Positions 21,207-31,797 of a stretch of 64,000 bases of DNA are shown here, in pieces. The stretch's first letter is position 1. Each line of letters begins with the position of its first letter. Location: the NCBI RefSeq assembly GCF_001742165.1, contig NZ_CP016442.1:2170001-2234000 (forward strand), in the 5' to 3' direction. Under the pieces are notes generated by a model. That model was not told the DNA's origin and searched no databases. It saw only the letters and a list, made by a program, of their open reading frames with translations. Source of the stretch: Burkholderia stabilis (GTDB taxonomy: Bacteria; Pseudomonadota; Gammaproteobacteria; Burkholderiales; Burkholderiaceae). A program made the translations under genes and the position numbers.

Positions 21207-22859
21207 TCAGGCCGGGTACGCGCGCTGCAGCAGCGCGGCGACGTCGATCGCGTGCGGATCGAAACCGCCCGCGATACGGCCCCAGTCGGGCGCCGCGAGC
21301 CGCGTCGCGACGAATGCGTCGGCGACGGCCGTTGGCGCATCGCGGCGCAGCAGGCACGCCTGCGCGACGAGCGCGAGCCGCTGCGCGAACACGCGGGCCG
21401 ACGCCTCGAGCGTGTCGGCCGGCGCGGCGAGCATCGCGCGCAGCGTATCGAGCGCCGCAAGGATGCGCGGTTCGCCCGCGCCGAGGTCGGCCAGTTCGGC
21501 GAACAGCGCGGCGGCCGCGTCGGGCTCGCGCGACACCGCGCGCAGCACGTCGAGGCACATCACGTTGCCAGAGCCTTCCCAGATCGAATTGACGGGCGCC
21601 TCGCGGAACAGCCGCGCGATCGGGCCGTCGTCGACGTAGCCGTTGCCGCCGAACACTTCCATCACTTCGCCGGTCAGCTCGACCGCGCGCTTGCAGACCC
21701 AGAATTTCGCGGCGGGCGTGACGATGCGCTTCCACGCGCGTTCGCGCGGCGAGTCGTCGCGCTCGAACGCATCGGCGAGGCGCATCGCGAGCACGAGCGC
21801 GGCCTCGCTTTCGAGCGCGAGATCGGCGAGCACGGTGCGCATCAGCGGCTGCTCGGCGAGCGCGCGGCCGAACGCATGGCGCTGGCGCGCGTACGCGATC
21901 GCCTGCACGACACCCTGGCGCAGCATCGCCGCGCTGCCGAGCACGCAGTTCAGCCGCGTATAGGTGGCCATCTCGATGATGGTCGGAATGCCGCGGCCTT
22001 CGTCGCCGAGCATGATCCCCCATGCGTCGTTCAGCTCGATTTCGCTGCTGGAATTGCTGCGGTTGCCGACCTTGTTCTTCAGCCGCTGGAGCTCGACCGC
22101 GTTCTTCGTGCCGTCCGGCCGCCAGCGCGGCACGTAGAAACACGACGGGCTGCCGCCTTCGGTGTGCGCGACGACGAGGTGCGCGTCGCACATCGGCGCG
22201 GAGAAGAACCACTTGTGGCCGCGCAGCCGGTATTCGCCGCCGCGTCCGCCCGCGCCGACGGCCGTCGCGAGCGTCGTGTTCGCGCGCACGTCGGAGCCGC
22301 CCTGTTTCTCGGTCATCCCCATGCCGAACCAGATCGCGCGCTTGTCGGCGATCGGCACGTCGCGCGGATCGTAGTCGTCGCTGTAGAGCTTGTCGCGCAG
22401 CAGGTCCCACAGCGCGGGCTCTTTCTGCAGCACGGGGATCGCGGCCTGCGTCATCGTCGCCGGGCACAGCGTGCCGGCCTCGATCTGGCCGTGCAGGTAG
22501 AAGCCGGCCGCGGTCGCGGCCCAGCGGCCGCGGCGCGAATCGCGGAACGCGAGCGACACGAAACCTTCGTGGCGGTACTGGCCGAGCAACGCGTGCCACG
22601 CCGGGTGGAAATCGACGCGGTCGATGCGCCGGCCGCGCCGGTCGAACGTGTTCAGCTCCGGCGTGTGTCGGTTCGCTTCGTCGGCGAGTTGCGCGGTGTC
22701 GGCGCTGCCGAGCCGCGCGCCGTACGCGTCGAGCTGCGGCATCGCCCAATCGGCGCCCGCGCGGGCAAGCGCCTCGCGCAGCGCGACGTCGGTCGCGAAG
22801 AGGTTATAGTCGACCAGTTCGTCGAACTGGTTCGTGACGTCGTGAGTCGATTCGGTCAT
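21207..22859 (-). CDS. AidB-like acyl-CoA dehydrogenase
   Basis: A 550-residue FAD enzyme. The length, the GMGMTEKQGGSDVR segment and the C-terminal EVFGGNGYVDDGPIARLFRE, followed by NSIWEGSGNVM, are hallmarks of the AidB subfamily, longer than ordinary acyl-CoA dehydrogenases (about 380 residues). E. coli AidB is part of the alkylation response, but in many bacteria such genes sit with acyl-CoA metabolism, as here. The ATG at 22859 gives MTESTHDVTNQF, the usual AidB-like start; an upstream in-frame ATG adds an unrelated arginine-rich stretch. Forms a probable operon with the downstream acyl-CoA synthetase. Confidence 0.88.
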   Translation of the reverse strand: MTESTHDVTNQFDELVDYNLFATDVALREALARAGADWAMPQLDAYGARLGSADTAQLADEANRHTPELNTFDRRGRRIDRVDFHPAWHALLGQYRHEGFVSLAFRDSRRGRWAATAAGFYLHGQIEAGTLCPATMTQAAIPVLQKEPALWDLLRDKLYSDDYDPRDVPIADKRAIWFGMGMTEKQGGSDVRANTTLATAVGAGGRGGEYRLRGHKWFFSAPMCDAHLVVAHTEGGSPSCFYVPRWRPDGTKNAVELQRLKNKVGNRSNSSSEIELNDAWGIMLGDEGRGIPTIIEMATYTRLNCVLGSAAMLRQGVVQAIAYARQRHAFGRALAEQPLMRTVLADLALESEAALVLAMRLADAFERDDSPRERAWKRIVTPAAKFWVCKRAVELTGEVMEVFGGNGYVDDGPIARLFREAPVNSIWEGSGNVMCLDVLRAVSREPDAAAALFAELADLGAGEPRILAALDTLRAMLAAPADTLEASARVFAQRLALVAQACLLRRDAPTAVADAFVATRLAAPDWGRIAGGFDPHAIDVAALLQRAYPA

Positions 22860-22978
22860 CAAGCGTGTCTCCGGTCTCATGCTTCGCGGGCGGCCGGCGT
22901 CGTGCAACACGGGTGGCGCTGCGGCGCTGATTCCGGCCCCCGGTAAACGCGTTCCCTGCTGAATTCAGAGTAGCAAAT

Positions 22979-23647
22979 ATGCCGCCGCGACATGTTCAGG
23001 TTCCGGCGCCGCCCGGCCAGCCGGCGGCGCAACCCGCGCCCGCATTGCGCCGCCGGCCGCGCCAGCAGCGCGCGCAGGCGAGCTCCGACGCGCTCCAGCA
23101 GGCGTTCGTTCAGCTTTTGCTCGAGCGCGGCTACGCGAAAGCGACGATCCGCGAGATCGCGGCCGTCGCGGGCGTGAGCATCGGCACCTTCTACGAGTAT
23201 TTCGGCGATAAGCAGAGCCTCGCGGCGCTCTGCATCCACCGCCGCGTGCTGGCGATGGCCGACCGGCTGCGCGATGTGGCCGGGCGCCTGCGCGGCGCGC
23301 CGCGGGCCGAACTCGCGGCGGCGCTCGTCGACGTACAGGTCGACGCGATCGCCGCCGACGCCGCGCTGTGGAGCGCATTCTTCACGCTGGAGCGGCAGGT
23401 GTCGCCGCTCGCCGCGTACCGCCGGCATTACGACGCGTATGTCGCGCTGTGGCGCGACGCGCTCGCGCAGGCGGCCGACCCGCCGCCGGCCGCGCGGCTC
23501 GACGGGCTCGCGCGGATGGCGCACACGGTCTGCTACGGCGGCCTCTCGCAGGCGTTGCTGACGCTCGGGCCCGCGCTCGATTTCGCCGCGTTGCGCGGTG
23601 AGCTGCGCGCCGTGCTGCTCGCGTACCTGGCGGCGGCGGGCGTCTAG
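22979..23647 (+). CDS. TetR/AcrR family regulator
   Basis: A 222-residue regulator. The N-terminal helix-turn-helix is at about residues 35-80 (YAKATIREIAAVAGVSIGTF, then YEYFGDKQSL), after a Pro/Arg-rich leader. The C-terminal ligand domain is Ala/Arg-rich and not assignable. It is transcribed away from the acyl-CoA dehydrogenase/ligase operon with 119 nt between the starts, so it probably represses that operon in response to an acyl-CoA or fatty acid. The exact start is uncertain because the first 30 residues are low complexity. Confidence 0.87.
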   Translation: MPPRHVQVPAPPGQPAAQPAPALRRRPRQQRAQASSDALQQAFVQLLLERGYAKATIREIAAVAGVSIGTFYEYFGDKQSLAALCIHRRVLAMADRLRDVAGRLRGAPRAELAAALVDVQVDAIAADAALWSAFFTLERQVSPLAAYRRHYDAYVALWRDALAQAADPPPAARLDGLARMAHTVCYGGLSQALLTLGPALDFAALRGELRAVLLAYLAAAGV

Positions 23648-23858
23648 CATTCCGTAGGGGAAATGCCTGATACGCATATCGGGCCCGCAGGCTCGCCTTG
23701 CCGCTGCGCGCTTCTCACCGGCAGCCATGAGAAAAATGCATGGCCGCCATGACGAACTTTCGTTTGTCCGTCGATATTGGCTGGGGCTAAATCATGCGGC
23801 AGGTGCAGGGCTGCGTGTATCGCGCGGGCCGGCGCCACGGACATCAGAAGGAGGAGTC

Positions 23859-25013
23859 ATGCGAAGCGCCACCGCGCCCCGTTCGAAACTGCCCGACGTC
23901 GGGACGACGATCTTCACCGTCATCGGCCAGCTGGCCGCGCAGCACGATGCGCTGAACCTGTCGCAGGGCGCGCCGAATTTCGCGCCCGATCCGGCGCTCG
24001 TCGAAGGCGTCGCGCGGGCGATGCGCGACGGGCACAACCAGTACGCGCCGATGGCCGGGCTCGCGTCGCTGCGCGAGCGGCTCGCCGAGAAGACCGAGGC
24101 GCTGTACGGCACGCGCTACGACCCGGCTACCGAGATCACGGTGATCGCGAGCGCGAGCGAAGGGCTCTACGCGGCGATCAGCGCGCTCGTGCATCCGGGC
24201 GACGAGGTGATCTATTTCGAGCCGTCATTCGACAGCTATGCGCCGATCGTGCGGATGCAGGGCGCGACGCCCGTCGCGGTCAAGTTGTCGCCCGAACATT
24301 TCCGCGTGAACTGGGACGAGGTGGCCGCGGCGATCACGCCGCGCACGCGGATGATCATCGTGAACACGCCGCACAACCCGACCGCGACCGTGTTCTCGGC
24401 CGACGATCTCGAACGGCTCGCGCAGCTCACGCGCGGCACCGACATCGTGGTGCTGTCCGACGAGGTGTACGAGCACGTCGTGTTCGACGGCGCGCAGCAC
24501 CAGAGCATGGCGCGCCACCGCGAGCTGGCCGAGCGCAGCGTGATCGTGTCGTCGTTCGGCAAGTCGTTCCACGTGACGGGCTGGCGGGTCGGCCATTGCC
24601 TCGCGCCGGCCGAATTGATGGACGAGATCCGCAAGGTGCACCAGTTCATGGTGTTCGCGGCCGACACGCCGATGCAGGTCGCGTTCGCGGAGATTCTCGC
24701 GCGGCCGGACAGCTATCTCGGCCTGTCGGCGTTCTACCAGGCCAAGCGCGACCTGCTCGCGCGCGAGCTGGCCGATTCGCGCTTCGAGCTGCTGCCGAGC
24801 GAAGGCTCGTTCTTCATGCTCGCGCGCTTCCGGCACTTCTCGGACGAAAGCGACAGCGATTTCGTGCTGCGCCTGATCCGCGACGCGCGCGTCGCGACGA
24901 TTCCGCTGTCGGCGTTCTATACCGACGGCACCGATGCCGGCGTGATCCGGCTCAGTTTCTCGAAGGACGACGCGACGCTGGTCGAAGGCGCGCGGCGGCT
25001 GCGTTCGCTGTAA
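23859..25013 (+). CDS. Methionine-type aminotransferase (YbdL-like, PLP fold type I)
   Basis: A 384-residue class I/II aminotransferase. The sequence tracks E. coli YbdL closely: SKLPDVGTTIFTVIGQLAAQ, NQYAPMAGLASLRE, DSYAPIVRMQGATPV, NTPHNPTATVF, SDEVYEHVVF, and the PLP lysine K235 in SSFGKSFHVTGW. YbdL prefers methionine, histidine and phenylalanine as amino donors (established for E. coli); the reaction converts 2-oxo-4-methylthiobutanoate to methionine or the reverse. The start at 23859 is set by an AAGGAGGAG ribosome-binding site. First gene of a three-gene cluster. Confidence 0.9.
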   Translation: MRSATAPRSKLPDVGTTIFTVIGQLAAQHDALNLSQGAPNFAPDPALVEGVARAMRDGHNQYAPMAGLASLRERLAEKTEALYGTRYDPATEITVIASASEGLYAAISALVHPGDEVIYFEPSFDSYAPIVRMQGATPVAVKLSPEHFRVNWDEVAAAITPRTRMIIVNTPHNPTATVFSADDLERLAQLTRGTDIVVLSDEVYEHVVFDGAQHQSMARHRELAERSVIVSSFGKSFHVTGWRVGHCLAPAELMDEIRKVHQFMVFAADTPMQVAFAEILARPDSYLGLSAFYQAKRDLLARELADSRFELLPSEGSFFMLARFRHFSDESDSDFVLRLIRDARVATIPLSAFYTDGTDAGVIRLSFSKDDATLVEGARRLRSL

Positions 25014-25063
25014 GCGGTAACCGGCGACGGGGACGTCGCATCGACCAGACACAGGAGATCACG

Positions 25064-25852
25064 ATGAAGCACCCGGCAACCCTGAAACTCGCATTCGCAC
25101 TCGCGTGCGCCATTGGCTCCGGCGCGGCGCTCGCCGATGCGCAGACGCTGCGCTTCGGCCTCGAGGCGCAATACCCGCCGTTCGAATCGAAAGCGCCGAA
25201 CGGCGACTTGCAGGGCTTCGACATCGACGTCGGCAATGCCGTCTGCCAGACGGCAAAGCTGTCGTGCAAATGGGTCGAGACGTCGTTCGACGGCCTGATT
25301 CCCGCGCTGAAGGGCCGCAAGTTCGACGCGATCAACTCGGCGATGAACGCGACCGAGCAGCGTCGCCAAGCGATCGACTTCACGACGATCATCTATCGCG
25401 TGCCGACCCAGCTGATCGCGCGCACCGGCAGCGGCCTGCTGCCGACGCCCGAATCGCTGAAGGGCAAGCGCGTCGGCGTGCTGCAGGCGTCGATCCAGGA
25501 AACCTTCGCGAAGGCGCACTGGGAGCCGGCCGGCGTCGCGATCGTCGCGTACCAGGACCAGAACCAGGCGTATGCCGATCTCGTGTCGGGCCGCCTCGAC
25601 GCGACGCTCGTGCTCGCGCCGTCCGGCCAGCGCGGCTTCCTGTCGCGTCCGGACAGCAAGGGCTTCTCGTTCGTCGGCCAGCCGGTGCACGACGACAAGA
25701 TCCTCGGCAGCGGCATCGCATTCGGCCTGCGCAAGGGCGACGACGCGCTGAAGACGAAGCTCGACGCCGCGATCGACAAGCTGAAGGCCGACGGCACGGT
25801 GAAGACGCTCGGCCGCAAGTATTTCGGCGATATCGACATCTCGACGAAGTAA
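25064..25852 (+). CDS. Amino acid ABC transporter substrate-binding protein
   Basis: A 262-residue periplasmic type II binding protein of the lysine/arginine/ornithine/histidine group. The signal peptide covers residues 1-25 (cleavage near ALADA). Family blocks are LRFGLEAQYPPFESKAPNGD, GFDIDVGNAVC, FDGLIPALKGRKFDAINSAM and a C-terminal GTVKTLGRKYFG. It lies 50 nt after the aminotransferase and 12 nt before an FAD-linked dehydrogenase. No permease genes are nearby, so its partner membrane proteins must be elsewhere. Ligand unknown; the operon suggests a methionine-like amino or hydroxy acid. Confidence 0.9.
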   Translation: MKHPATLKLAFALACAIGSGAALADAQTLRFGLEAQYPPFESKAPNGDLQGFDIDVGNAVCQTAKLSCKWVETSFDGLIPALKGRKFDAINSAMNATEQRRQAIDFTTIIYRVPTQLIARTGSGLLPTPESLKGKRVGVLQASIQETFAKAHWEPAGVAIVAYQDQNQAYADLVSGRLDATLVLAPSGQRGFLSRPDSKGFSFVGQPVHDDKILGSGIAFGLRKGDDALKTKLDAAIDKLKADGTVKTLGRKYFGDIDISTK

Positions 25853-25864
25853 GCGGGTCGCGCG

Positions 25865-27295
25865 ATGCAGACCCGGGATACCGCCGCGCCGAGCGGCGAA
25901 CAGGGCGACGCGCCGCTCGCGGGCGACGCGCTCGAAACCGTGCTCCTCGCCGAACTGGGCGAGGCACTCGTCACGCGTTCGGCCGACATCGATCCGCGTT
26001 ACTTCACTGCGTACAACGAACCGGCCGGCGTACGGCCCCGTGCGCTGGTGCGCCCGCGCAGCGTTGACGACGTGTCGCGCACGCTCGCGCTGTGTGCGCG
26101 GCTCGGCCAGCCGGTCGTGCCGCAAGGCGGGCTGACGGGGCTCGCGCGCGGCGCGGTCGCGCTCGGCGGCGAAGTGGTGCTGTCGATGGAACGCTTCGCG
26201 GGCATCGAAGCGCTCGACGCGGCGGCCGGCACGATGACCGTGCGCGCGGGCACGCCGTTGCAGACGGTGCAGGAAGCCGCGGAGGCGGCGGGCTTCACGT
26301 TCGGCGTCGATCTCGGCGCGCGCGGCTCGTGCCAGATCGGCGGGATGCTCGCGACGAATGCGGGCGGCACGCGCGCGATCCGCTACGGGATGATGCGTGA
26401 ACAGGTGCTCGGGCTCGAGGCCGTGCTCGCGGACGGCACGGTCGTGTCGTCGATGAACCGGATGCTGAAGAACAACGCGGGTTACGACCTGAAGCAGCTG
26501 TTCATCGGCAGCGAGGGCACGCTCGGCGTCGTCACGCGCGCCGTGCTGCGGCTGCATCCGTTGCTCGCCGTGCCGGCCACGGCGCTCTGCCGCGTGCGCG
26601 ATTACGACGCGGTGCTCGGATTGTGGAACCGCGTGCGCACGCTGCCGGAGGTCGTCAGCTTCGAGGCGATGTGGCCGGCGTTCTACGACTACGTCGCGCG
26701 TCATACGCCGGGCGTCATTGCGCCGTTCGCAGGCGACGGCGGTTTCGCGGTGCTGATCGAGTGCGCGACGAGCGCGCCTGGCGGCGACGCGCACGAGGCG
26801 CTGGAAACCGGCCTCGCGGCGGGCATCGACGCGGGGCTCGTGGACGACGCCGTGCTCGCGACGTCGGAGCGGCAGGCGCGCGATTTGTGGACGCTGCGCG
26901 AAGGCCTCGCGATCGATGCGCTGCCGCATCTCGTCAACTTCGACGTGAGCCTGCCGACCGGCGAACTCGGAGCGTTCGCCGAACGCTGCGAGGCGGCGCT
27001 GCGCGCGCGCTGGCCGGATGTCGTGTGCCTGTTCTTCGGCCATGTCGGCGACGGCAACGTGCATATCGGCGTATCGCTTGCCGGGATGACCGACGCGGAT
27101 GCCGACGCGCTCGATCACTGCGTGTACGCCGTGGTGCGGGACATGGGCGGCTCGGTCTCGGCCGAGCACGGGATCGGCGCGCTCAAGCGGCCTTATCTCG
27201 CGCACACGCGCAGCGACGCGGAAATCGGGCTGATGCGACGCCTGAAGGCCGCGCTCGACCCGCGCGGCATCCTGAATCCCGGCAAGGTGCTTTGA
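25865..27295 (+). CDS. FAD-linked D-2-hydroxyacid dehydrogenase family protein
   Basis: A 476-residue flavoprotein of the GlcD/D-lactate dehydrogenase/D-2-hydroxyglutarate dehydrogenase family. It has an N-terminal FAD-binding PCMH domain (RPRSVDDVSRTLALCARLGQ, then VPQGGLTGL; and ARGSCQIGGMLATNAGG), and FIGSEGTLGVVTRAVL. The C-terminal substrate domain has the metal-binding GHVGDGNVHIG and SAEHGIGALKR motifs. It oxidises a D-2-hydroxyacid to the 2-oxoacid, passing electrons to a carrier. The start ATG at 25865 has only a weak ribosome-binding site, consistent with coupling to the upstream gene 12 nt away. Confidence 0.9.
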   Translation: MQTRDTAAPSGEQGDAPLAGDALETVLLAELGEALVTRSADIDPRYFTAYNEPAGVRPRALVRPRSVDDVSRTLALCARLGQPVVPQGGLTGLARGAVALGGEVVLSMERFAGIEALDAAAGTMTVRAGTPLQTVQEAAEAAGFTFGVDLGARGSCQIGGMLATNAGGTRAIRYGMMREQVLGLEAVLADGTVVSSMNRMLKNNAGYDLKQLFIGSEGTLGVVTRAVLRLHPLLAVPATALCRVRDYDAVLGLWNRVRTLPEVVSFEAMWPAFYDYVARHTPGVIAPFAGDGGFAVLIECATSAPGGDAHEALETGLAAGIDAGLVDDAVLATSERQARDLWTLREGLAIDALPHLVNFDVSLPTGELGAFAERCEAALRARWPDVVCLFFGHVGDGNVHIGVSLAGMTDADADALDHCVYAVVRDMGGSVSAEHGIGALKRPYLAHTRSDAEIGLMRRLKAALDPRGILNPGKVL

Positions 27296-27340
27296 TCGCG
27301 GCGATGCCCGCTGCTGGCGGGCGTCGGCGTTCGTTGCGCG

Positions 27341-27913
27341 TCAGCCGTCCACCCAGCGCAGCGCGCCGATCTTCAGGTGTTCGACGACGCTGCGCGCCCA
27401 GTCGAGCTCCGCATTGAGCAGCACGAGCGCATGCTCGTTCTGCAGCAGGAACAGGCGCGGCACCTGTTCGGCCTGCGCGGTGTTGCGCAGCGCTTCCAGA
27501 CGCTCGCGCTCGGCGTCGAGCCGCGCGATGCGAAGTTCGAGCTGGTGCCGCGCATCTTCCGCATCCAGCAGCGGCAGGAAAGCGAGGCCGGCGCCGAATG
27601 CCGGGAATTCGCGCGCGGGCTCCGCGAGCAGCGCATGCAGCCACGTCTGGCCGGCCGTGTGCCCGGCCTCGGTCAGCGCATAGAGCGTGCGCTCCGGAAA
27701 CGCGCCGTCGCGCTCGGTGTCGTGCACGGCGATCAGCCCGTCGCGCAGCAGCCGGTCGATCGTCTGGTAGAGGCTCGTGCGCTGCCGCACGTTGACGACT
27801 TCGTCATACCCGCGCGCCTTCAGTTGTTGCAGCATCCCGTACGGATGCATCGGCGCTTCGGTGAGCGTCGCGAGGACCGCGAGCGCAAGCGGGGACGGGC
27901 GACTCGTAGACAT
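27341..27913 (-). CDS. PadR family transcriptional regulator
   Basis: A 190-residue regulator with an N-terminal winged helix (LALAVLATLTEAPMHPYGML, then YQTIDRLLRDGLI), and a helical C-terminal domain for dimerisation, the PadR subfamily-2 layout. It converges with the FAD-linked dehydrogenase. An imperfect inverted repeat spans its own start codon region, pointing to autoregulation. Effector and other targets unknown. Confidence 0.88.
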   Translation of the reverse strand: MSTSRPSPLALAVLATLTEAPMHPYGMLQQLKARGYDEVVNVRQRTSLYQTIDRLLRDGLIAVHDTERDGAFPERTLYALTEAGHTAGQTWLHALLAEPAREFPAFGAGLAFLPLLDAEDARHQLELRIARLDAERERLEALRNTAQAEQVPRLFLLQNEHALVLLNAELDWARSVVEHLKIGALRWVDG

Positions 27914-27951
27914 GAATAGTTATGATGTATCTAGTAAGAATATGACTATTC
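27914..27951. promoter_or_regulatory. Inverted repeat at the PadR gene start (candidate operator)
   Basis: The arms GAATAGTTAT (27914-27923) and ATGACTATTC (27942-27951) match at nine of ten positions, with an 18-bp AT-rich centre. The repeat abuts the PadR initiation codon (27911-27913), in a locally AT-rich patch. PadR proteins are known to bind such palindromes near their own promoters; the assignment is inference. Confidence 0.6.
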
Positions 27952-27981
27952 TCAACCAGACTATCTTATTTCACAAGGGTG

Positions 27982-28413
27982 TCAGCCGAGGTGCGAGCGC
28001 TTCGCGGCCGGCGCGACGGTTTCCATCGTCGCGAGACCATGCACGATTCCGCAATCCTCGACCGAATGCTCGCCGACGCACTGGCGGCGCAATTCGATGA
28101 GCTGGTCGCGCAGATGCGTGAGTTCGGCGAGGCGCGCGTCGACGTGCCCGATGTGTTCGTCGAGCAGCGAATTGATCGAATCGCAGCGGTCGGCCGGCGT
28201 GTCGGTGAGCTGCAGCAGCGCGCGGATCTCGTCGTGCGCCATGTCGAGCGCGCGACAGTTGCGGATGAAACGCAGCCGTTCGACGTGCACGTCGGTGTAG
28301 TTGCGGTAGTTGGCGTCGGTGCGTTCCGCATCCGGCATCAGACCCTCCTTCTCGTAGAAGCGGATCGTTTCGGGCGTGCAGCGGGCCGCTTTGGCCAGTT
28401 CGCCGATCTTCAT
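27982..28413 (-). CDS. cadR: MerR-family Cd(II)/Pb(II)-responsive regulator (CadR/PbrR type)
   Basis: A 143-residue activator. The N-terminal winged HTH (MKIGELAKAARCTPETIRFY) is followed by the dimerisation helix and a metal site with Cys77 (DRCDSI), Cys112 and Cys121 (QCVGEHSVEDC), matching the three-cysteine site of CadR/PbrR. The His-rich tail seen in Pseudomonas CadR is missing. It is divergent from a P-type ATPase across a typical MerR operator. It should twist the long-spacer promoter into activity when Cd, Pb or Zn binds. Confidence 0.92.
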   Translation of the reverse strand: MKIGELAKAARCTPETIRFYEKEGLMPDAERTDANYRNYTDVHVERLRFIRNCRALDMAHDEIRALLQLTDTPADRCDSINSLLDEHIGHVDARLAELTHLRDQLIELRRQCVGEHSVEDCGIVHGLATMETVAPAAKRSHLG

Positions 28414-28433
28414 GTCTTTCTCCCGTGTAAGGG

Positions 28434-28464
28434 TTGACCTTGTAGTGGCTTCAGGGTGTTAACT
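28434..28464 (+). promoter_or_regulatory. MerR-type promoter/operator of the metal ATPase gene
   Basis: -35 TTGACC (28434-28439) and -10 TTAACT (28459-28464) are separated by 19 bp, the over-long spacing typical of MerR-controlled promoters. The imperfect dyad ACCTTGTAGTGGCTTCAGGGT... spans 28437-28457 between them, close to CadR/PbrR operators (ACCCT-N-AGTGGCT-N-AGGGT pattern). It points toward the ATPase, whose ATG is 40 nt after the -10. Confidence 0.9.
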
Positions 28465-28504
28465 GTACTCCGTCAAGCCATTGAAAGCCATTGAGGAGGT
28501 TGTC

Positions 28505-31090
<2,586 letters not shown>

Positions 31091-31100
31091 GGAGCGGGCG

Positions 31101-31472
31101 ATGAGCTTTCTGAAACGAATCCTGGGCGGCCACGGCGGTGGCCATGGGAGCGGGCACGGCAATGGTAACGGCGGCCACGGCGGCGGCCATCACGGCGGGC
31201 AGGGCCGGCAAGGGCATGGCGGCCACGATGCGCGCGGTCGCGATCGTGACGGCTGGGGCTGGCAGGCGCCGGCGGACAGCAACGGTGCGCAAGGCGGCAA
31301 CGTGCCGCTGAGTCAGCTTGCGTGCGCGGGCTGCGGCGCGCTCAACGCGGCGGATGCGCGGTTCTGCACGCAGTGCGGCGCGGCGCAGCGCGGCAAGGCC
31401 TGCAGCCGCTGTCACGCGGCGCTGGCCGCCGACGCGCGCTTTTGCCCGGGGTGCGGGACGCAGGCCGGCTAG
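31101..31472 (+). CDS. His/Gly-rich double zinc-ribbon protein
   Basis: A 123-residue protein starting 10 nt after the metal ATPase stop, so almost surely co-transcribed. Residues 9-45 are a Gly/His run; the C-terminal half has two zinc ribbons, CAGCG...CTQCG and CSRCH...CPGCG. No signal peptide or membrane segment. The pairing with a metal pump and the two types of metal ligand suggest metal sensing, buffering or delivery in the cytoplasm; this is inference. Function not established. Confidence 0.82.
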   Translation: MSFLKRILGGHGGGHGSGHGNGNGGHGGGHHGGQGRQGHGGHDARGRDRDGWGWQAPADSNGAQGGNVPLSQLACAGCGALNAADARFCTQCGAAQRGKACSRCHAALAADARFCPGCGTQAG

Positions 31473-31575
31473 GCGCGACTGCCGGGCCAGCCTGCGCGGG
31501 GTCCCGCTGGGGATGCATGCATCCCCGCGCCCACAAGGGCCGGCAAGGGGACGCCCCGGCGCACGACGCACGACG

Positions 31576-31783
31576 CACCGATGCACCGATGCACCGATGC
31601 ACCGACGCACCGATGTACCGACGCACCGACGCACCGATGTACCGATGTACCGATGTACCGATGTACCGATGTACCGACGTACCCACGTACCCACGTACCG
31701 ACGTACCGACGTACCGACGTACCGACGCACCGACGCACCGACGCACCGATGTACCGATGTACCGACGTACCGATGCACCGACG
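31576..31783. repeat. Tandem array of 26 eight-bp units (YACCGAYG)
   Basis: The stretch divides exactly into 26 consecutive 8-bp units with no slip. Units differ almost only at position 1 (C or T) and position 7 (T or C); two adjacent units read TACCCACG. Two 7-bp CACGACG copies precede it. It fills the space between the convergent zinc-ribbon and AraC-type genes. Because 8 is not a multiple of 3, it opens long meaningless frames with an 8-residue period on both strands. Confidence 0.97.
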
Positions 31784-31797
31784 CCCCGGCACGTGAC

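Noticed and set aside
19597..22946. Open frames above 1000 codons on both strands over the acyl-CoA ligase/dehydrogenase genes.
   Set aside because: Same codon-bias artefact; low-complexity Arg/Ala/His-rich products that overlap two well-supported genes.
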